This document shows positions 1 through 12,954 of a stretch of DNA of 64,000 nucleotides, piece by piece (the first letter of the stretch is position 1; every line of letters begins with the position of its first letter). The notes under the pieces are model-generated. The model ran no database searches, was not told the DNA's origin, and saw only the letters and a list, made by a program, of their open reading frames with translations. Source of the DNA: Pohlia nutans (Eukaryota > Streptophyta > Bryopsida > Bryales > Mniaceae); assembly GCA_022496805.1 (NCBI GenBank), contig CM040107.1:13565501-13629500 (forward strand), read 5' to 3'. The translations under genes were made by a program, and so were the position numbers.

Positions 1-443
1 TTCTTTATGGTTTAGAGCCAACATACTTAATTACACTCAAAAAAAATTAAATAAACCACTCACAAGTCTTGACACATGCATTGTATAATCATGATGTGCA
101 CTTAAGAGCATATCCAACATCACTTTGCAATATGAATAGACACTGCAGAGGACAAAGTTTTTTCAACAATAATCCTACCAAGAAATAACTATTTCTCCTT
201 GCATATTCATATTTATGTATTGTATTTGATGTCTCCCTTCAAATAAATTGTTGACCAATTCATACAACATCCATTTAATCGTGCAGATGCTCTCACATAT
301 ATGTAGTCAATCGATTTTACTGTCAAAACTATATTTCTCTTGGGATTGAAGTCAATTCTATGAGATTTCATTTTGTAGCTTAGATATTAGCGTTATTTTT
401 AAAACAAAAACTACAATCTACACTCCAAATCTACAACATGCTT
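1..443. other. AT-rich intergenic DNA
   Basis: No open reading frame, RNA gene or clear repeat structure is visible. The stretch is AT-rich and ends at the TTAACCC terminus of the next repeat. Confidence 0.5.
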
Positions 444-1008
444 TTAACCCTTTAACATCCTGATTCAACACTGTTTTCAAAGAAGCGTTATAAAATGTTT
501 GATGAGAACCAAAAATGGAGTTCATGTACAAAGAAAATTTGAAAATGTCCATGTGAAGATCACCCTTGTACAGTTGGATACAACATATTTTTCATTAATA
601 AACTTTATTTAATTTTGCAAGGTGATCCCTTGAAATTCAATGAAAAATCCCAAATCAACGTAAAAATCCCAACTGAACCAAAATATTTCAAAAAATTGTA
701 ATGAAATTGTAATAACATGCACTACGAGATGGTATGGTTTCCATTATTTCATTCTAATTATTTTGGAAAATCATGTTTCAGGTCTCACTTTTTCAACTAA
801 GAATGAAACTTGACATAAACTGATTGTGTTAATTATCTAAAAAACATAATAACCTATTTTAAAAATCCAAACCGCTCAAAGGATACTAAACTTGCTCAAG
901 AACCAAGAGTAATTTTTGTAGATGACAACTGTCAAATCTGGATGAGATTCGAACAAGTTGAAACTATTCGTCGTCCAATATATGGACGATAGCGCGGTAA
1001 AGGGCTAA
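444..1008. mobile_element. Non-coding DNA element with TTAACCCTTTA ends, copy 1
   Basis: The left end reads TTAACCCTTTA and the right end TAAAGGGCTAA, giving 11-bp inverted ends with one mismatch. The first 390 bases closely match 51602-51985 in the same orientation. Related ends and internal segments are at 50335-51142. No coding capacity is seen. It is probably a non-autonomous DNA transposon; no clear target duplication can be defined because the TTA/TAA at the ends is self-complementary. Confidence 0.55.
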
Positions 1009-1040
1009 TCTAGGAAACTAGTTTTGTTTCTGGGCAGCTA

Positions 1041-1308
1041 TACCGTAACACCATAGCCGGTTCGCCACTTGGCGAACGAATATTTATTTTTTTTGAAAAA
1101 ATAAGGTTCGCCTCTCGAAAACTGAATTTCTCAATTTTCGATTTTTAGCAAAAAATCAGTAAAAATGACCTTAAAGAGCTTAGAAATAACAAAATATTGC
1201 AAAAACTAATTTATTCTATTTTCGTTTTCTTGTCTTCAGATTTTTGTAATTTTTCCGTTTTTGATTTTTAGAATTATTTTACGACGAACCTGCTATGGTA
1301 CTACGGTA
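1041..1308. mobile_element. MITE-like repeat with 16-bp inverted ends
   Basis: The left end TACCGTAACACCATAG and the right end CTATGGTACTACGGTA are inverted repeats with 14 of 16 positions matching. TA at both tips could be the target duplication, as in Tc1/mariner-type MITEs. An inner palindrome, GTTCGCCACTTGGCGAAC, follows the left end. The part from 1103 to 1308 recurs at 14120-14331 with the same right end. It sits directly upstream of the leader module of element A. Confidence 0.5.
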
Positions 1309-1780
1309 TCCTTTTGGGTACCCCGGGCATCTCAGCCACTGCCCGAGAATCTCGGGCAACCCGGAGATGTTGGGCAGCCCAGACATGTTGGGCAGTCAAA
1401 AAAAAATCGGGCACTGCCCGAGCTGGTCGTCTCTCCGAGCGTTAGGGTTTGGAGCCCCGGTCCTCTCCCCATATTGTGCTTTCTCCTTCTGTTTGCTCTC
1501 CTGGCTGTCTGCTCCCCTGGCTGTCTCCATTTCTCCACGCGCGCTCTCCACACGCGACCTCTACTTTCTCCACGCGCGACCTCTACTTTCTCCACGCTTG
1601 AACTGGAGTGTCATGCTTAGGGTTTGAAGAGTAGGTTACGTGGCTAGATTTGTGTTGCGGTTGTGTGATTAGGGTTTAGAATCAGAAATTGTGGAGCTCG
1701 ATTGACAAAGCGCCAGTACCGGAGTGCTGTGCGAGCTTGAAGGTTCAAGAGCAGCATTGCATCAGGTAAAAACTCGACTT
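1309..1780 (+). promoter_or_regulatory. 5' leader/promoter module of element A with telobox
   Basis: A GC-rich block of GCCCGAG-type repeats leads into GGTCGTCTCTCC, then GTTAGGGTTTGG (a telobox-like motif known from plant 5' regions), then a pyrimidine-rich tract. The same order recurs near 12.88, 13.87, 23.25, 23.51, 23.91, 24.81 and 49.17 kb. A possible non-coding first exon ends at CATCAG/GTAAAA near 1765. Several short ORFs cross the block but shift frame between copies and are not credible genes. A promoter role is inferred from position upstream of gene A. Confidence 0.4.
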
Positions 1781-3099
1781 CATGCACTTCATTTTTCTTG
1801 TATGCGGTTTTGTTCTTAGTTTAGGATGTAAACCATACTGGGTAGGGCTCAGCGGGTGTTCATTTGATCACCCTGCCAGCACCTTCTGAGATATTTTTTT
1901 TTTGGGTTTCGTGGAGAGTGTGGCCAGATGGGATTCATTTGATCTCCTGGGCACTGGCAGGGGTCCATTACGCGGTTTAGTGTGTAGTTGAAAACCCTAA
2001 ACTTACCACGTCTAGACATCTGGTGAAAATTGTGAAATTATGAGGTCTTCTTTGCATGCAGGGGTGTGGTACTTGCCTGTTCTTAGTTCATTGAGTGATT
2101 TCTCTGGTTACACGGTTAAACCAAATCTTCAGTTTTCCGAGCTCATTGTTGATTCTGGGGTTGGTGTTGCATGGCCATTTTCAGTGGGGTTAATGTCGTT
2201 GGTGGTTGAATTGTTTATCTGTGGGGGAATATGGTTGCAAGGCTGATTCCTAGTTGTTGCAGGGGTTTTTCTGGTTGATTATGACCTCAGGCACTAGCTA
2301 GTTATGGGAAGCAATTAGGGTTCTAATTGAATCAGTGATTGAATTGCATGCTAGGTTGCTTCAAATTGCTGCAATGCACGTATGCTGTGGGGAAATGGGG
2401 ATAGATCATTGCAATTGGGTGAAACTTGAATGAAATTTAAGTTGAAACTTGAATAAACTTAAATGAATTGGAATGAAACTTCAATGAAATTGAATGAATG
2501 AAATTGCTGTACATTGAATGAAATTGCTGTAGATTGCTTCAATGAAATGGCTAGAATTGCATAAATGTTGTTGTGGTTGAATGCCTGATTTTCCAATCTT
2601 GCATATATAGTTTACACGTTATGTTCCATGACGAGCAAGATGTTTTTTTCCTTTCTTTCAAACTAATCGATTTGGCAATCAACTTCCCGGCTTCCACTAC
2701 ATTGAGAATCGCACTTCAGAAAATTCAGGTTTGTACAACGCTCATCACTTTGAATTCTCGCAGTTTATTTGTCCATATGGCTAATTTGTGCACTTTGAAT
2801 TCTGTTATTGAGGCCCCTGTGTTTTCATACCTTATTTTAAAAAAATTCGCAGAAGTTTGTAAGAATCGTCATAGTAGTTTTCGCTTTCATTTGCAGAAGT
2901 AGTGATGGAAGTTGAGAATGTATTCAATTCCATGTTAGGGTTTTGGTTTCTTGCATCGTTCTCATTCTTTTAAGTGCACTCTATTTCAGATTGGAAACAC
3001 CATAGATTTCATTGAATGTAGAATTTTTCTTTGTGGCTGCTGAAATGAATTCACGTATACGAAATCGTATACAACAGTTTATCTCGATGTTATTTCAAA
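1781..3099 (+). other. Non-coding leader or intron of element A
   Basis: No conserved protein is visible. The segment 2400-2545 is a loose tandem repetition of GAAATTGCTGTA and TTGAATGAAA words. A second telobox-like AAACCCTAA lies near 1990. By position this is the 5' intron or UTR between the leader module and the palindrome array. Confidence 0.35.
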
Positions 3100-4240
3100 T
3101 CGACGTCAATTCAAGTCGACAACCCTTGAAATTGCGAACCAACACACCAAATAATAGGTCGAGTCGAGTTGAATTACACAGCCAATACATAGCCAGATGG
3201 CAATTCAACTCGACTCGACTTGAAATTCTGGACAAACCACATGAAATTCAACTCGAGTCGAGTTGAGTTGCACGACCATAATCCAAAGGCGCATGCAAAT
3301 CAACTCGATTCGAGTTGAATTATACCACTAGCCACGTAACAAATACCTTAAAAGATAATTAGTTGAATATAATTCAACTCGAATCGAGTTGAATCTCAAA
3401 AATCATTAAAACGCCCATTAAAATCAACTCGATTCGAGTGAAATTACAACACCATACTGGTCATAAATACCTCATTAGCTACCCAGCTACGTATCATTCA
3501 ACTCGAATCGAGTTGAATTGCGAAACAAAGAAAAAACTCCCAAGCAATTCAACTCGACTCGAGTTAAATTGCAAACAAAAAACCCCGTAGTTATGTTACG
3601 ATAACATCAATACTAAAATATCATAATTACAATTCAACTCGAGTCGAGTTAAATTGCAAAACATACAACACAGGCCGATGCAATTCAACTCGACTCGAGT
3701 TAAATTAGATACAGCCAACCCCGTAGTAATGTTAGTACATCAAAAATACTACTATAATAATTACAATTCAACTCGAGTCGAGTTAAAAACAGAACATACA
3801 CCACAGGCCCATGTATTCAACTCGACTCGAGTTGAATTGCATATACAAAACCTCGTAGCTATAACAGCAAATTATCAATGCTACAAAATAGCTCTAATTC
3901 AACTCAAGTCGAGTTGAAAACAAAAAATACACCACAGGACTTTGTATTCAACTCGACTCGAGTTGAATTGCAAATACAAAACCCCGTAGTATGTTAGAAT
4001 GAAATAAATATTACTGTAATAATTACAATTCAACTCGAGTCGAGTTGAACTGCAAAACATACATCACATGCCCATGCAATTCAACTCGACTCGAGTTGAA
4101 TTGCATACAGAAAACCCCGTACATATGTTAGCATTACATTAAGACTACTATAAAAATACAATTCAACTCGAGCAAAAGACATCAATTAAGACATCGCAGC
4201 TATTCAAACCAGACATTTCAACTTGAGTCGAGTTAAACAC
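3100..4240. repeat. Palindrome array A (TTCAACTCGA-N inverted repeats)
   Basis: About 18 near-perfect palindromes are built from the half-site TTCAACTCGA joined to its reverse complement around one variable base, so the core is TCGA-N-TCGA. From about 3540 they alternate at spacings of about 50 and 83 bp, a 133-bp unit whose spacers are also conserved (ACCCCGTAG and CACAGGCCCATG words). The centre base alternates between G and C, so neighbouring sites are in opposite orientation. The array ends about 50 bp before the start codon of gene A. Confidence 0.9.
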
Positions 4241-5750
4241 GTTTTGTCTGAATTGCTAAGCCAAGCTAAACGCGCTTCTGAATGCAGATATGGATAGTCA
4301 GGATTTCTCGATGGACACCGATAACCAGGAAGCCAAGCTCAACGTCTTCTACGAGAAGTACATCACACCAGAAGTTGGTGGCGATGAGTTTGGCGACTGA
4401 GTAACGTATGGTGATCTCTGGAAGTATCAAGATCTCGACAGCGTAGAGTACTGGAGCATTGTATTGATCCCAAATGGAAGTAAGCTAGCCGTAACGACAA
4501 AGCATAAGAATGGACAAGTAGAGTTACTCGTATCTCTATACGAGCAAATAGAGGATATTAATCCGGGGCCACCAGGATACGTGTACATCACATGCATCAC
4601 AACCGAGCCGGGCACAGAAGAGTACCGCTTCACGTACATGATGGAGCCAGCAAAAACCCCATTTTCGATTTCAGCTCATTTAAGCAGCCTCGTCAACAGC
4701 GACTACGAGAAGCTGATAAAAGACGTCGAGGCGCACGTTGACAAGAACATCTACACCACAGAGTCCGGCGAGCAACACCCAGCCAATATCCTCGCACTCC
4801 GACTGAGAAAATTGCTGCACGGGTTTGAGCTGTTCAAGATGAAGATGGAAGTGTCAAAACAATCCATGCAGCCCTTGAGCCTGAGGAGGGAAATGATTAG
4901 TCAGGGTGCCAGTCAGGAGTCACGACTTTATGAGACTCCAGACACGAGTAAGAGTGGAAACAAAAGAAGAAAAATTACTCCATCGACGTCTTCGAGACAG
5001 ACGGGCGCAACAGGAAGCAGGGTTAAACAAACCAGGAAGTCGCTCTTATCTGATAAAGTGGAGCCTAACACACAGGAGAACATCAGTATGGAATCCGCAT
5101 TGACAGACATTCCTCGTGACTTTGACAGCGAGAAACCTGATTATAAAAACTCGTGTGAAGTTTACGAGAGGTACTGGGCCGAGTGTACAAGCTCTTACCT
5201 AGGGGGAGTAGAGACGTCATACCCTATTTCCATAGACCAGCTGGAGACCCTACCAGCAGACCTCAATGTCAGGAGCCTCGAAGATAAGATGGTTGAGGTA
5301 ATCATGTACTACCTGGTCGAAATGCCCGACAAGGACAAGAAGCTTACGTTGTGCGCCATGCCCAAGAACTTAACGGAGATGCCCAAGTGCTGGGAAGACA
5401 TACAGAATGGCCAATTCTGGATGATAAACGGGCAGCATAGCGTAGAGGCCTCCAAGCGCATGAGGGGTAGGCCGGGTATAACTAAGAAGGTCCTAAAGAA
5501 GTTCGAAACTTGGGACTGTTTTATTGTCTGGAACGCTGACCACTCCATAATCCGAAAAATATCAGCTTTCTACAATCGAGTCAACCACTTCCAGCAGTTC
5601 AAGCCAACTTGGGCAACAAACATTATAGGAGCCCGGGAAGTTTGGAAGACCCTTAACTCTCCAAAGCCGCTGAAGGAGGCGACGGAGGTTGGGAGGTCCG
5701 TCACTGTGCGGAGAACTAAGATGCAGCTGGAGGATGCACAGAAGTACAAG

Positions 5751-5944
5751 GTAACCAGATGATTCAACTCGATTTGAGTTAAATCACATACACTGACCTA
5801 GATTCAGCGCCGTTCAACTCGATTTGAGTTGATTCATTAAGAAAGCATTATCTCTCAATTAGAATACACTATCAGTGTGCATGCTAGTTCAACTCGATTC
5901 GAGTTAATTGTATTCACGAACATGTTTGCATTCGAACACTGCAG
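5751..5944 (+). repeat. Intron 1 of gene A with three palindromes
   Basis: A GTAACC donor and TGCAG acceptor enclose three TTCAACTCGA-type palindromes (about 5762, 5814 and 5888) with AT-rich spacers. The intron position matches introns at 28960-29198 in B and 45240-45394 in C. Confidence 0.75.
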
Positions 5945-7306
5945 GAGTTCGAGGACGCGGTGAAGCTCCGCTTTGGGATGATTGATGTCAAGAAGACCCA
6001 GAAAGCATTGAGCGCAAAGAATATCAAGGAGCAAGACGTTGATATTCACAATGAGATCAAGATCATCACCGCCACAGACGATGTCTACAATCTGTGGTGC
6101 GAGCTCATCGCCAGTCACTCGCAAGGCTTACTCATCGATCCAGAGTCCGGGCTGGCTTTTAAAGAATTGAAGTCCTGGAATGCCGAGAGGGATGGTGTCA
6201 TTTCTCGCGAATTCTTCAAGTGGTTAGGGAACCTCTCTGAGGCACAGTTAAAGAGGCTCGTTGAGCATTTGCTTAACAAACCCGATTCTAAGAGAGAGGA
6301 GCCATATCCGAAGGTGACAATGAAGAAGGTCGCCGGGGTTGTCGCAAATTGTTATAGCGCCAAGGATTGGCTCGAGAGATGCAAGCGAAAAATGATCATC
6401 AAGAGGCAGATCCACTTGCTAGAACCCAATCTCGGTCTCTACAGCTGCAGTGGAGAGTTCAAGAAGGACAGGTGGAAGGACTTCAAGACTAAATACAAGA
6501 TTTCAAAAGCCGCCCTCAATGTCCTGTTAACCGCACCAGGAGAGGATTACTACACCGCGGCGAAGCTACCCCGCAACAAGAACAGGAGTATTGGGACTCT
6601 CTAACCGTACGCGGAGGAATTCTTCAAAGTCTTTCTCAAAAACAAGGGGAAGTTCGTTGTCCCCACGGGAAAGGCCAACTATCGGCCATACAATTTGGAC
6701 AACGATATTCTCGCGTCGTGAAGTTCATCCGCGTGGAGTGAGAGAACAGCGGAGCGGATTACACTTGGCATAATGGACTTCAGGAATCTGCCTGGGGCGG
6801 CGGAGCAAGATCCATCATCGACAGATGCTCCATACTTCTACAATATCCTCTCTGTATTGGGCGGGATTGATGATCTTTGTATCACTGAAGTTCCAGTGTG
6901 GGTCTTGATCTGTGGAGATATGGAAGCACAGGCTGTCATAGTGAATCATTTTCTTCACTCCGACTTTGCGAAGAAGTACAACATGAAACACGCGGATTAC
7001 ATGCCGGCAAAATACAAACGCCTGGAGGATGTACCAGCGAATAGTAAGCGGGCGCATATGAAAATGCAAATTCTTTACCTGTTTAAGAAGGGGATTAGGA
7101 GGACTGGAAAGACATACACGCCCGTTTTCGAGCCCCCTGAAACCACGGTGTTCACGACGCCAGGTGCATACAATGAGCTGGACTACCGCATCTACAACAC
7201 CGAAATGCGGATGGAGTTCTACATCAAATTGCTGGAACTCTTCTGTAAGAACGGTGATGCAATTCTCACCGTCTTCGGGGGAGGCAAGCTCACATGCGCT
7301 GCATGG

Positions 7307-7584
7307 GTAACAACATGACTCATACCATTTAACTCGATTCGACTTGAATTTCATTTGTTTATGTTAGCAGAACATGTTAATCTGTAACGTTTAGATAATT
7401 TGTAAAACTCTGTATCCACCACTTTCGGTGATTGGTCATCGTAGCATTCTGTGCCATTCAACTCGAGTCGAGTTGATTCGACAGCAGAGTATGCTGGACC
7501 ATTCAACTCGAGTCGAGTTAAATGGTCGGTGTGCCGTTATGTAGCATTTCACTCTTCTGACAAGTTGTTCCACCCATGCTGCAG
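7307..7584 (+). repeat. Intron 2 of gene A with three palindromes
   Basis: A GTAACA donor and TGCAG acceptor flank palindromes at about 7326, 7457 and 7500. The intron follows the motif-I-like TCAAW, exactly where the B gene has its intron 30549-30966. Confidence 0.75.
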
Positions 7585-8568
7585 ATGTGTTCACTGGAGA
7601 ACTACATCATCGGAGATAACATACAAGTCGAAGACTTTATTCGTCTTTCTAAGATGGCCAAGAACTTAGACAAGGCAGATTTCATTGATGTTGGATACAT
7701 TGTTGATGAGACGATGTATCCAAAGCCCGGGCATAAGGAGGGGCAGTTGTCTCAAAGAGTGACGAGAGAACGTTCCGCGTCCGTCACACTGCAGGGGACG
7801 GAAAACCTCCAGGTAGTTAAAATTTCTGATAGCCACAATGATAGTGATGACGACGAGGATGACGAAGACTTCAACCCACATTTGACTCAGACGCCAAGGA
7901 CTGGGCACGACTCCAGTGCGCTGCCAATTCCTAGCGATAATACACGTGAGACATCCGAAACCTCGTTCCCAGAAAAGTCTCCCATTTCCTCTTGCGGTAA
8001 GAGAAAAATGAAAGAGGAGAGCAAGACGGATTTGGCTTCGAAACTCTTCTCTGATTTGTCAGAGAGAATGCTCGAGCTCGAGGAGTGGCAGACCAAGCGT
8101 TTCCTTGAGGCCAGAGAGAGAGATCGAGAAGAGCGCGAGCGCGAGCGAGAGGAGCGCGAGCGGGATCGCGTGCGGGATCGGAAGGAGTTCGAGATGCGGA
8201 TGGAGCTCATGTTTGAGAAGATTCCCGCCATGGTGAGAACATGTGTAGAAGTCAGCGGTGGTGGGCCTAGGCCCTTACAGATGATCGATCCAGCACAGGG
8301 TCAGGCGGGGAATCTGCTCCTCACAAATCGGGCAGAGAACTCTTCCGGTAGTGGTGCAGCAGTTCGTCCTTCCGGTTCAGGCTCAGCCACTCACGAGGCA
8401 TCCCTTGAGACCCCAGCTCCTCGATCAACTGCAGATCAAACAAAGCCTGCGATGGCCGGAGAAGTGCATCAGTCAAAGCCTGCATCCCCGTCCGGATCTG
8501 CAGACGAGAGTCGGCAGGAAGGATTGGGAGCGGATGCGTCGAATGTACCACCAGGTTCATCCCCATGA

Positions 8569-8751
8569 TTCTTCTTTTTTGATTTAACTCGACCCGAGCT
8601 GAATTGCTGTCGCAGTATGACGAAGTATTTCACAATAGGGATTCTGGCTGTTTTTCTAGTAGTATAGTCTTAGCATAGAGATACACTTTAACGACTCTTA
8701 TTCTATACATTTTTGTAAATGTGAAATACTCTATTATTGAGAGTGAAAGAC
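8569..8751 (+). repeat. Spacer between A gene 1 and gene 2, one diverged palindrome
   Basis: Starts after the TGA of gene 1. A TTTAACTCGACCCGAGCTGAA palindrome variant lies at about 8582-8603. The remainder is AT-rich, probably 3' UTR and promoter. Confidence 0.5.
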
Positions 8752-10080
8752 ATGATTGCCTTCTTACCGGATATTATCTTTGCACTTTCGCAACGCGCAG
8801 GCTCTGCCAATGTCCTCGAAATCAATTGCGCACATACGTCTGCTGCCGCATCTCCGGAGCATTTGATTAGTCGACATAGGTTTTCTGGGTCCCGTGAAAT
8901 CCAAGAACCAGAGGTAGAACATCATCGTGTAGAAGTTACTTCTACACTGCAATCTAGTGATTGTGACGTTATTCCTATGGACGTGAGGACTGAATCTGAT
9001 ATTCCTGACGCTGTTCTCCTGGAGGTCCACATCCCACTTCCGACCACCGTCGTCGACCAGGATCCCCCATCACAGTTGGTATCTTCAGACATGCCTGTAA
9101 GTCTTGCCTCTGTTGTCCCCACTTGCCATGAATTGGATCATTGACTGTGAGTCCGAGAATTTTTTTCTTTTGCATTCTTTGCCATTCTCGGATGGCTTGA
9201 CGGTGGTAGAAAAATAAAACGGTGCAGTCCTTAACTGTCTGCACATTCTGTCTGTCCCCTTTCTTAACAGGGGGCCAGTGTAGCGCACAGTGTAGTAGGT
9301 GCTGCTCAGGAGCCTGTCAATCATTCGTTCGTACCCAAGGGGGTCCGCAGGTGGCTGAATGTCATCCTGGACCTCAATAGAATTCTTTGTGTTTGTTTGG
9401 AACGGAGAAACATGTCGAAGCACCAAGTGTACAGTGATATCTCTCAGCCGCATTCGTCCGTCCTTCCGGTGGTGGTTGGTCCTAAGGCTGTGTACGTACG
9501 GCCGCATTGCAGGGAATTTCTCTACGAGTTAGAGCTTTTTGCATATGTCTCCATTTGGAGCTCCATGGCTGCTCCCACTACTAAGTTGATTACCGAGTAC
9601 CTGTTCCGGGGTCTCCAACCCCCGTTGCATATCTTTGGCCAGGATACCTGCGATGTTATCAAGTGTCGTGGCTCTCGCGGGAAAATGTCTAACTTCAAGG
9701 TCAAAGGAACTTATAAGGACTTGTTCTTAAAACCTTTGGACAAACTATTTGAACCCCAAAATTCAAAATTCTCTTGTTCAAACACCATCGTTGTAGACGA
9801 TAGCCGGGAGAAGCATAATCTCAATGAACCTGAGAATGTCGTACTCCCTGTTTCGTGGTCCAGATTTGAGGAGAGGGATTGGTTTTTAGTGGACGACCTT
9901 CTCCCTTGGATTCAGTGGCTTCACCGATGCCGGGGTCAAGGCTTGCTGTCGTTCCTTAGGAATGATAACATTGGACGTCGGATGCTAATTGAAGAGCCCG
10001 ATACACGAGAATACGATGAGCTCATCGTCGCCATTGAAACTTCGAAGGCTATAATGCTGGAACAGTCAAGTTGTCGCTGA
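8752..10080 (+). CDS. Element A gene 2: FCP1/SCP-like HAD-domain protein with altered DxD motif
   Basis: Exon 1 ends at the GTAAGT donor at 9097, exon 2 runs from the TTAACAG acceptor (9271) to TGA 10080, and phase 0 joins match B. ATG 8752 is the first in frame, but the exon may really begin at the acceptor near 8800. The second exon (270 codons) has NLI-interacting-factor features: motif I ILDLNRILC, then VRPHCREFL, SIWSSM, and IVVDDSREKH followed by NVVLPVSW. In active FCP1/SCP phosphatases motif I is DxDx(T/V). Here the second Asp is Asn and Thr is Ile, in B as well, so catalysis is doubtful. No internal stop is seen. It could be a phospho-CTD reader or a vestigial enzyme. Confidence 0.6.
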
Positions 10081-10235
10081 CTTGTAAATTGACTAATGAA
10101 TGTGTGTGCCTACGATGTAATTGTTCCACTGTAACATCAGTTCTCCATTCAACTCGACTCGAGTTGATTTATATGAACTATATATTCCACACCTACGAAT
10201 GTTGATGACTCCCTCTAAACTCTATTCGTATCCAG
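10081..10235 (+). repeat. Spacer or intron with one palindrome
   Basis: A clean TTCAACTCGACTCGAGTTGA palindrome lies at 10147-10166. The segment ends in a TATCCAG acceptor before the next conserved exon. Whether the upstream FCP1-like exon splices into it is unresolved. Confidence 0.55.
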
Positions 10236-11107
10236 GTTTTGCGTGCCGTTTCGGATACGGACAGTGATTTAGATTTTCGTTGCGCTGCTTCAACTGATTT
10301 GATTTTGGACTACGAACAATACGCGATTTCGCAGAGTGGCTTAGGGCATATTATGTATTCGGCAGCTACCGCGCAGTCGACAATGGACTTCTCAAACAAG
10401 CCGCTTGCCCATGGAGTTGTGGATAGTCCACCCAAGGGTGTTATGGGAACGCGTCCAGTTAGTTCGCCGTCACCACTAAAAGCTCAAGCCATTGCATCTT
10501 TGCCGCGGAACCGCGATTCATGTGAGGGAGTGGCTCCAAGAAAGCTCTACGATGACAATGGACTCGCAGCAACGGGTGAGAAGGTCCCTGAAACTACGGT
10601 GTCCCAGAGAATGCTTTCTGAAGACGCCTCATGTCCAGTTAATTCTCTACAGGTGCGAATATCTTCTTTTCCCGCACTTGTATTTCTCATCGTCGGACAT
10701 GCCTTACGGTATACTTATAGTTGTTCTTGTTCATGCAGCTTTTCGACATGCCAAATAGAAGCAAGTCCGTTGGTACTTTAAATGCTGCCCGATTGACCCC
10801 TCCGATCCCACCTCTTGTAATCGAAGCCCGTGTTGATGTGCCTCCTCGTGCACCCTTGCGTACTCGTCAGCGTCCATTGAAGGAGGGTATCCGAGAGACT
10901 CGGTCACATGACGGATTTTTCAGCAAGAGATCCCCTCCTGTTCGAGATGCGTAGAAGCAACGGATGTTGGCGCAACAAAGACGTGAGATCTCCCTACAAC
11001 GATGTTCGATATATACTGGCTATACTCGTGGTCCTCAAATGTTGAAGGCTGCAGCTGAACTTAAGTTGAAAGAAGTAGCTGGACTGAAGACTCGATCGCA
11101 TTCATGA
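10236..11107 (+). pseudogene. Element A unit 3: conserved two-exon coding unit of unknown function
   Basis: Exons are 10236-10652 and 10739-11107, phase 0, ending at TGA. I do not recognise a domain. The protein is Ser/Pro-rich, with blocks shared with B: SAATAQSTMDFS, HGVVDSPP, PRAPLRTR and a C-terminal K/E-rich helix ending near ELKLKE. One in-frame TAG (10952-10954) lies where B has an acidic or polar residue. It starts at a splice acceptor, so an upstream exon is missing or it is the 3' part of gene 2. Conservation of both exons and intron position between A and B supports a real gene. Confidence 0.5.
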
Positions 11108-11420
11108 TACCATTTGGCATTGTATTTGCGATTACGATACAGTGGTAGTATCCTGTAGTGATGTACAGAACCGTAGTTTAGCTGTGTATCTTGTACCTAA
11201 ATGCCATTTCACTGTAGCTCCTTGTAATGATAAGCAGCAATTTCTTCACCAATTGTCTGTTGCTCTATGCAATTTCTATAAATAGATATATATTACGTTA
11301 CATTTCAATGGCAAGTGTCTCAATTCTCTTGCAAAGTAACATTTTCACTCTATTTGTGTTGCATATTCAAATCAATTTCATTGATATTCTGACACATCTA
11401 AACTCTCATTTTCAGAGTAT

Positions 11421-11447
11421 ACTCTCATTTTAATGAATATGATGTTA
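11421..11447 (+). repeat. Conserved 3'-end motif of element A
   Basis: ACTCTCATTTTAATGAATAT followed by GATGTTA recurs almost unchanged after element B (34921-34947) and, inverted, after element D (15135-15161). In each case it lies beyond the last coding unit, so it may mark the 3' terminus of the elements. Confidence 0.45.
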
Positions 11448-12429
<982 letters not shown>

Positions 12430-12954
12430 TTACCTGTCGACTTTGAATCCCTCCACCGTCACCACTAAAATTTCTGCGGCCTCCAAGTCAGCGACTTCCG
12501 TCAGCGTCCTCCACTATCACCAAACTTCGGACCTTGAAAAAACCCTAAAATCCTAGGCAACTTACGCTGCAAAGAGCTCCACACATACACTAATCCAAGA
12601 ATACACAAGAAAACAACAACAACAACAACAACAACAACAGGCAAACTGCAGTAGCACACTAACGACACTTAAAACCCCAAAAAATCTCCTTCTCACGAGA
12701 GAAACACGAACAAGACACACAGTCAGAAGAGAAACAACAAAGAGAATCACAAAGCAGACGAAATCTGGCTAGCGCACAAGAGACAAACACAAACTACCAC
12801 AGGAAACGACGACAAGCGGAAACAAGGAGTAGCGGAGAACAATGAGGAACGCAAAATGAGGAGAATGACTGAAACCCTAGCTGGGAGAGAGAGGGCAGGG
12901 CGAGCAGCGGGCGAAAGGGCGGGTAGCTGGCTATATATATATATATTTATATTT
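12430..12954 (-). promoter_or_regulatory. Orphan leader module, minus strand
   Basis: Read on the minus strand: (TA)n, a GCCCGC-rich block, CTCTCTCCCAGCTAGGGTTT, a T/C-rich tract with an (AAC)n microsatellite (12617-12640), then a probable non-coding exon ending GACAG/GTAATT near 12433. The layout matches the leader modules of A and B, but no coding body follows. Confidence 0.4.

Larger units (their letters stand above)
4290..8568 (+). pseudogene. Element A gene 1: ParB-like plus methyltransferase-like protein, three exons
   Basis: Exons are 4290-5750, 5945-7306 and 7585-8568 (487, 454 and 327 codons), with GT-AG borders, all phase 0. ATG 4290 is chosen because the downstream frame aligns with genes B and C. 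A ParB/Srx-like signature, INGQHSVEAS, is near residue 380, followed by FIVWN and the AFYNRVN helix. The second exon resembles a beta-class DNA methyltransferase: the motif IV region is degenerate (MDFRNLPG) and a motif-I-like VFGGGKLTCAA is near residue 925. The third exon is acidic, then has an R/E-rich coiled coil, then an S/P-rich tail. Broken by TGA 4398, TAA 6602 and TGA 6719 (a Trp position by comparison with B), but with no frameshift over 3.8 kb of coding sequence. Domain calls are by motif only. Confidence 0.7.

Noticed and set aside
1261..1627. Overlapping ORFs of 87-119 residues in the leader module of A
   Set aside because: Low-complexity Pro/Ser/Leu composition, frames not preserved in the other module copies.
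2040..3266. Small plus-strand ORFs between the leader module and gene A
   Set aside because: No counterpart in B or C, and the last one runs through palindromes, so it is non-coding by comparison.
3100..4240. CRISPR-like array
   Set aside because: The repeats are palindromes with conserved, not unique, spacers, spacing alternates 50/83 bp, there are no cas genes and the context is eukaryotic.
6815..7354. Minus-strand 179-residue ORF opposite exon 2 of gene A
   Set aside because: Shadow of the coding strand; exon 2 is conserved in B and C on the plus strand and the minus frame has no domain.
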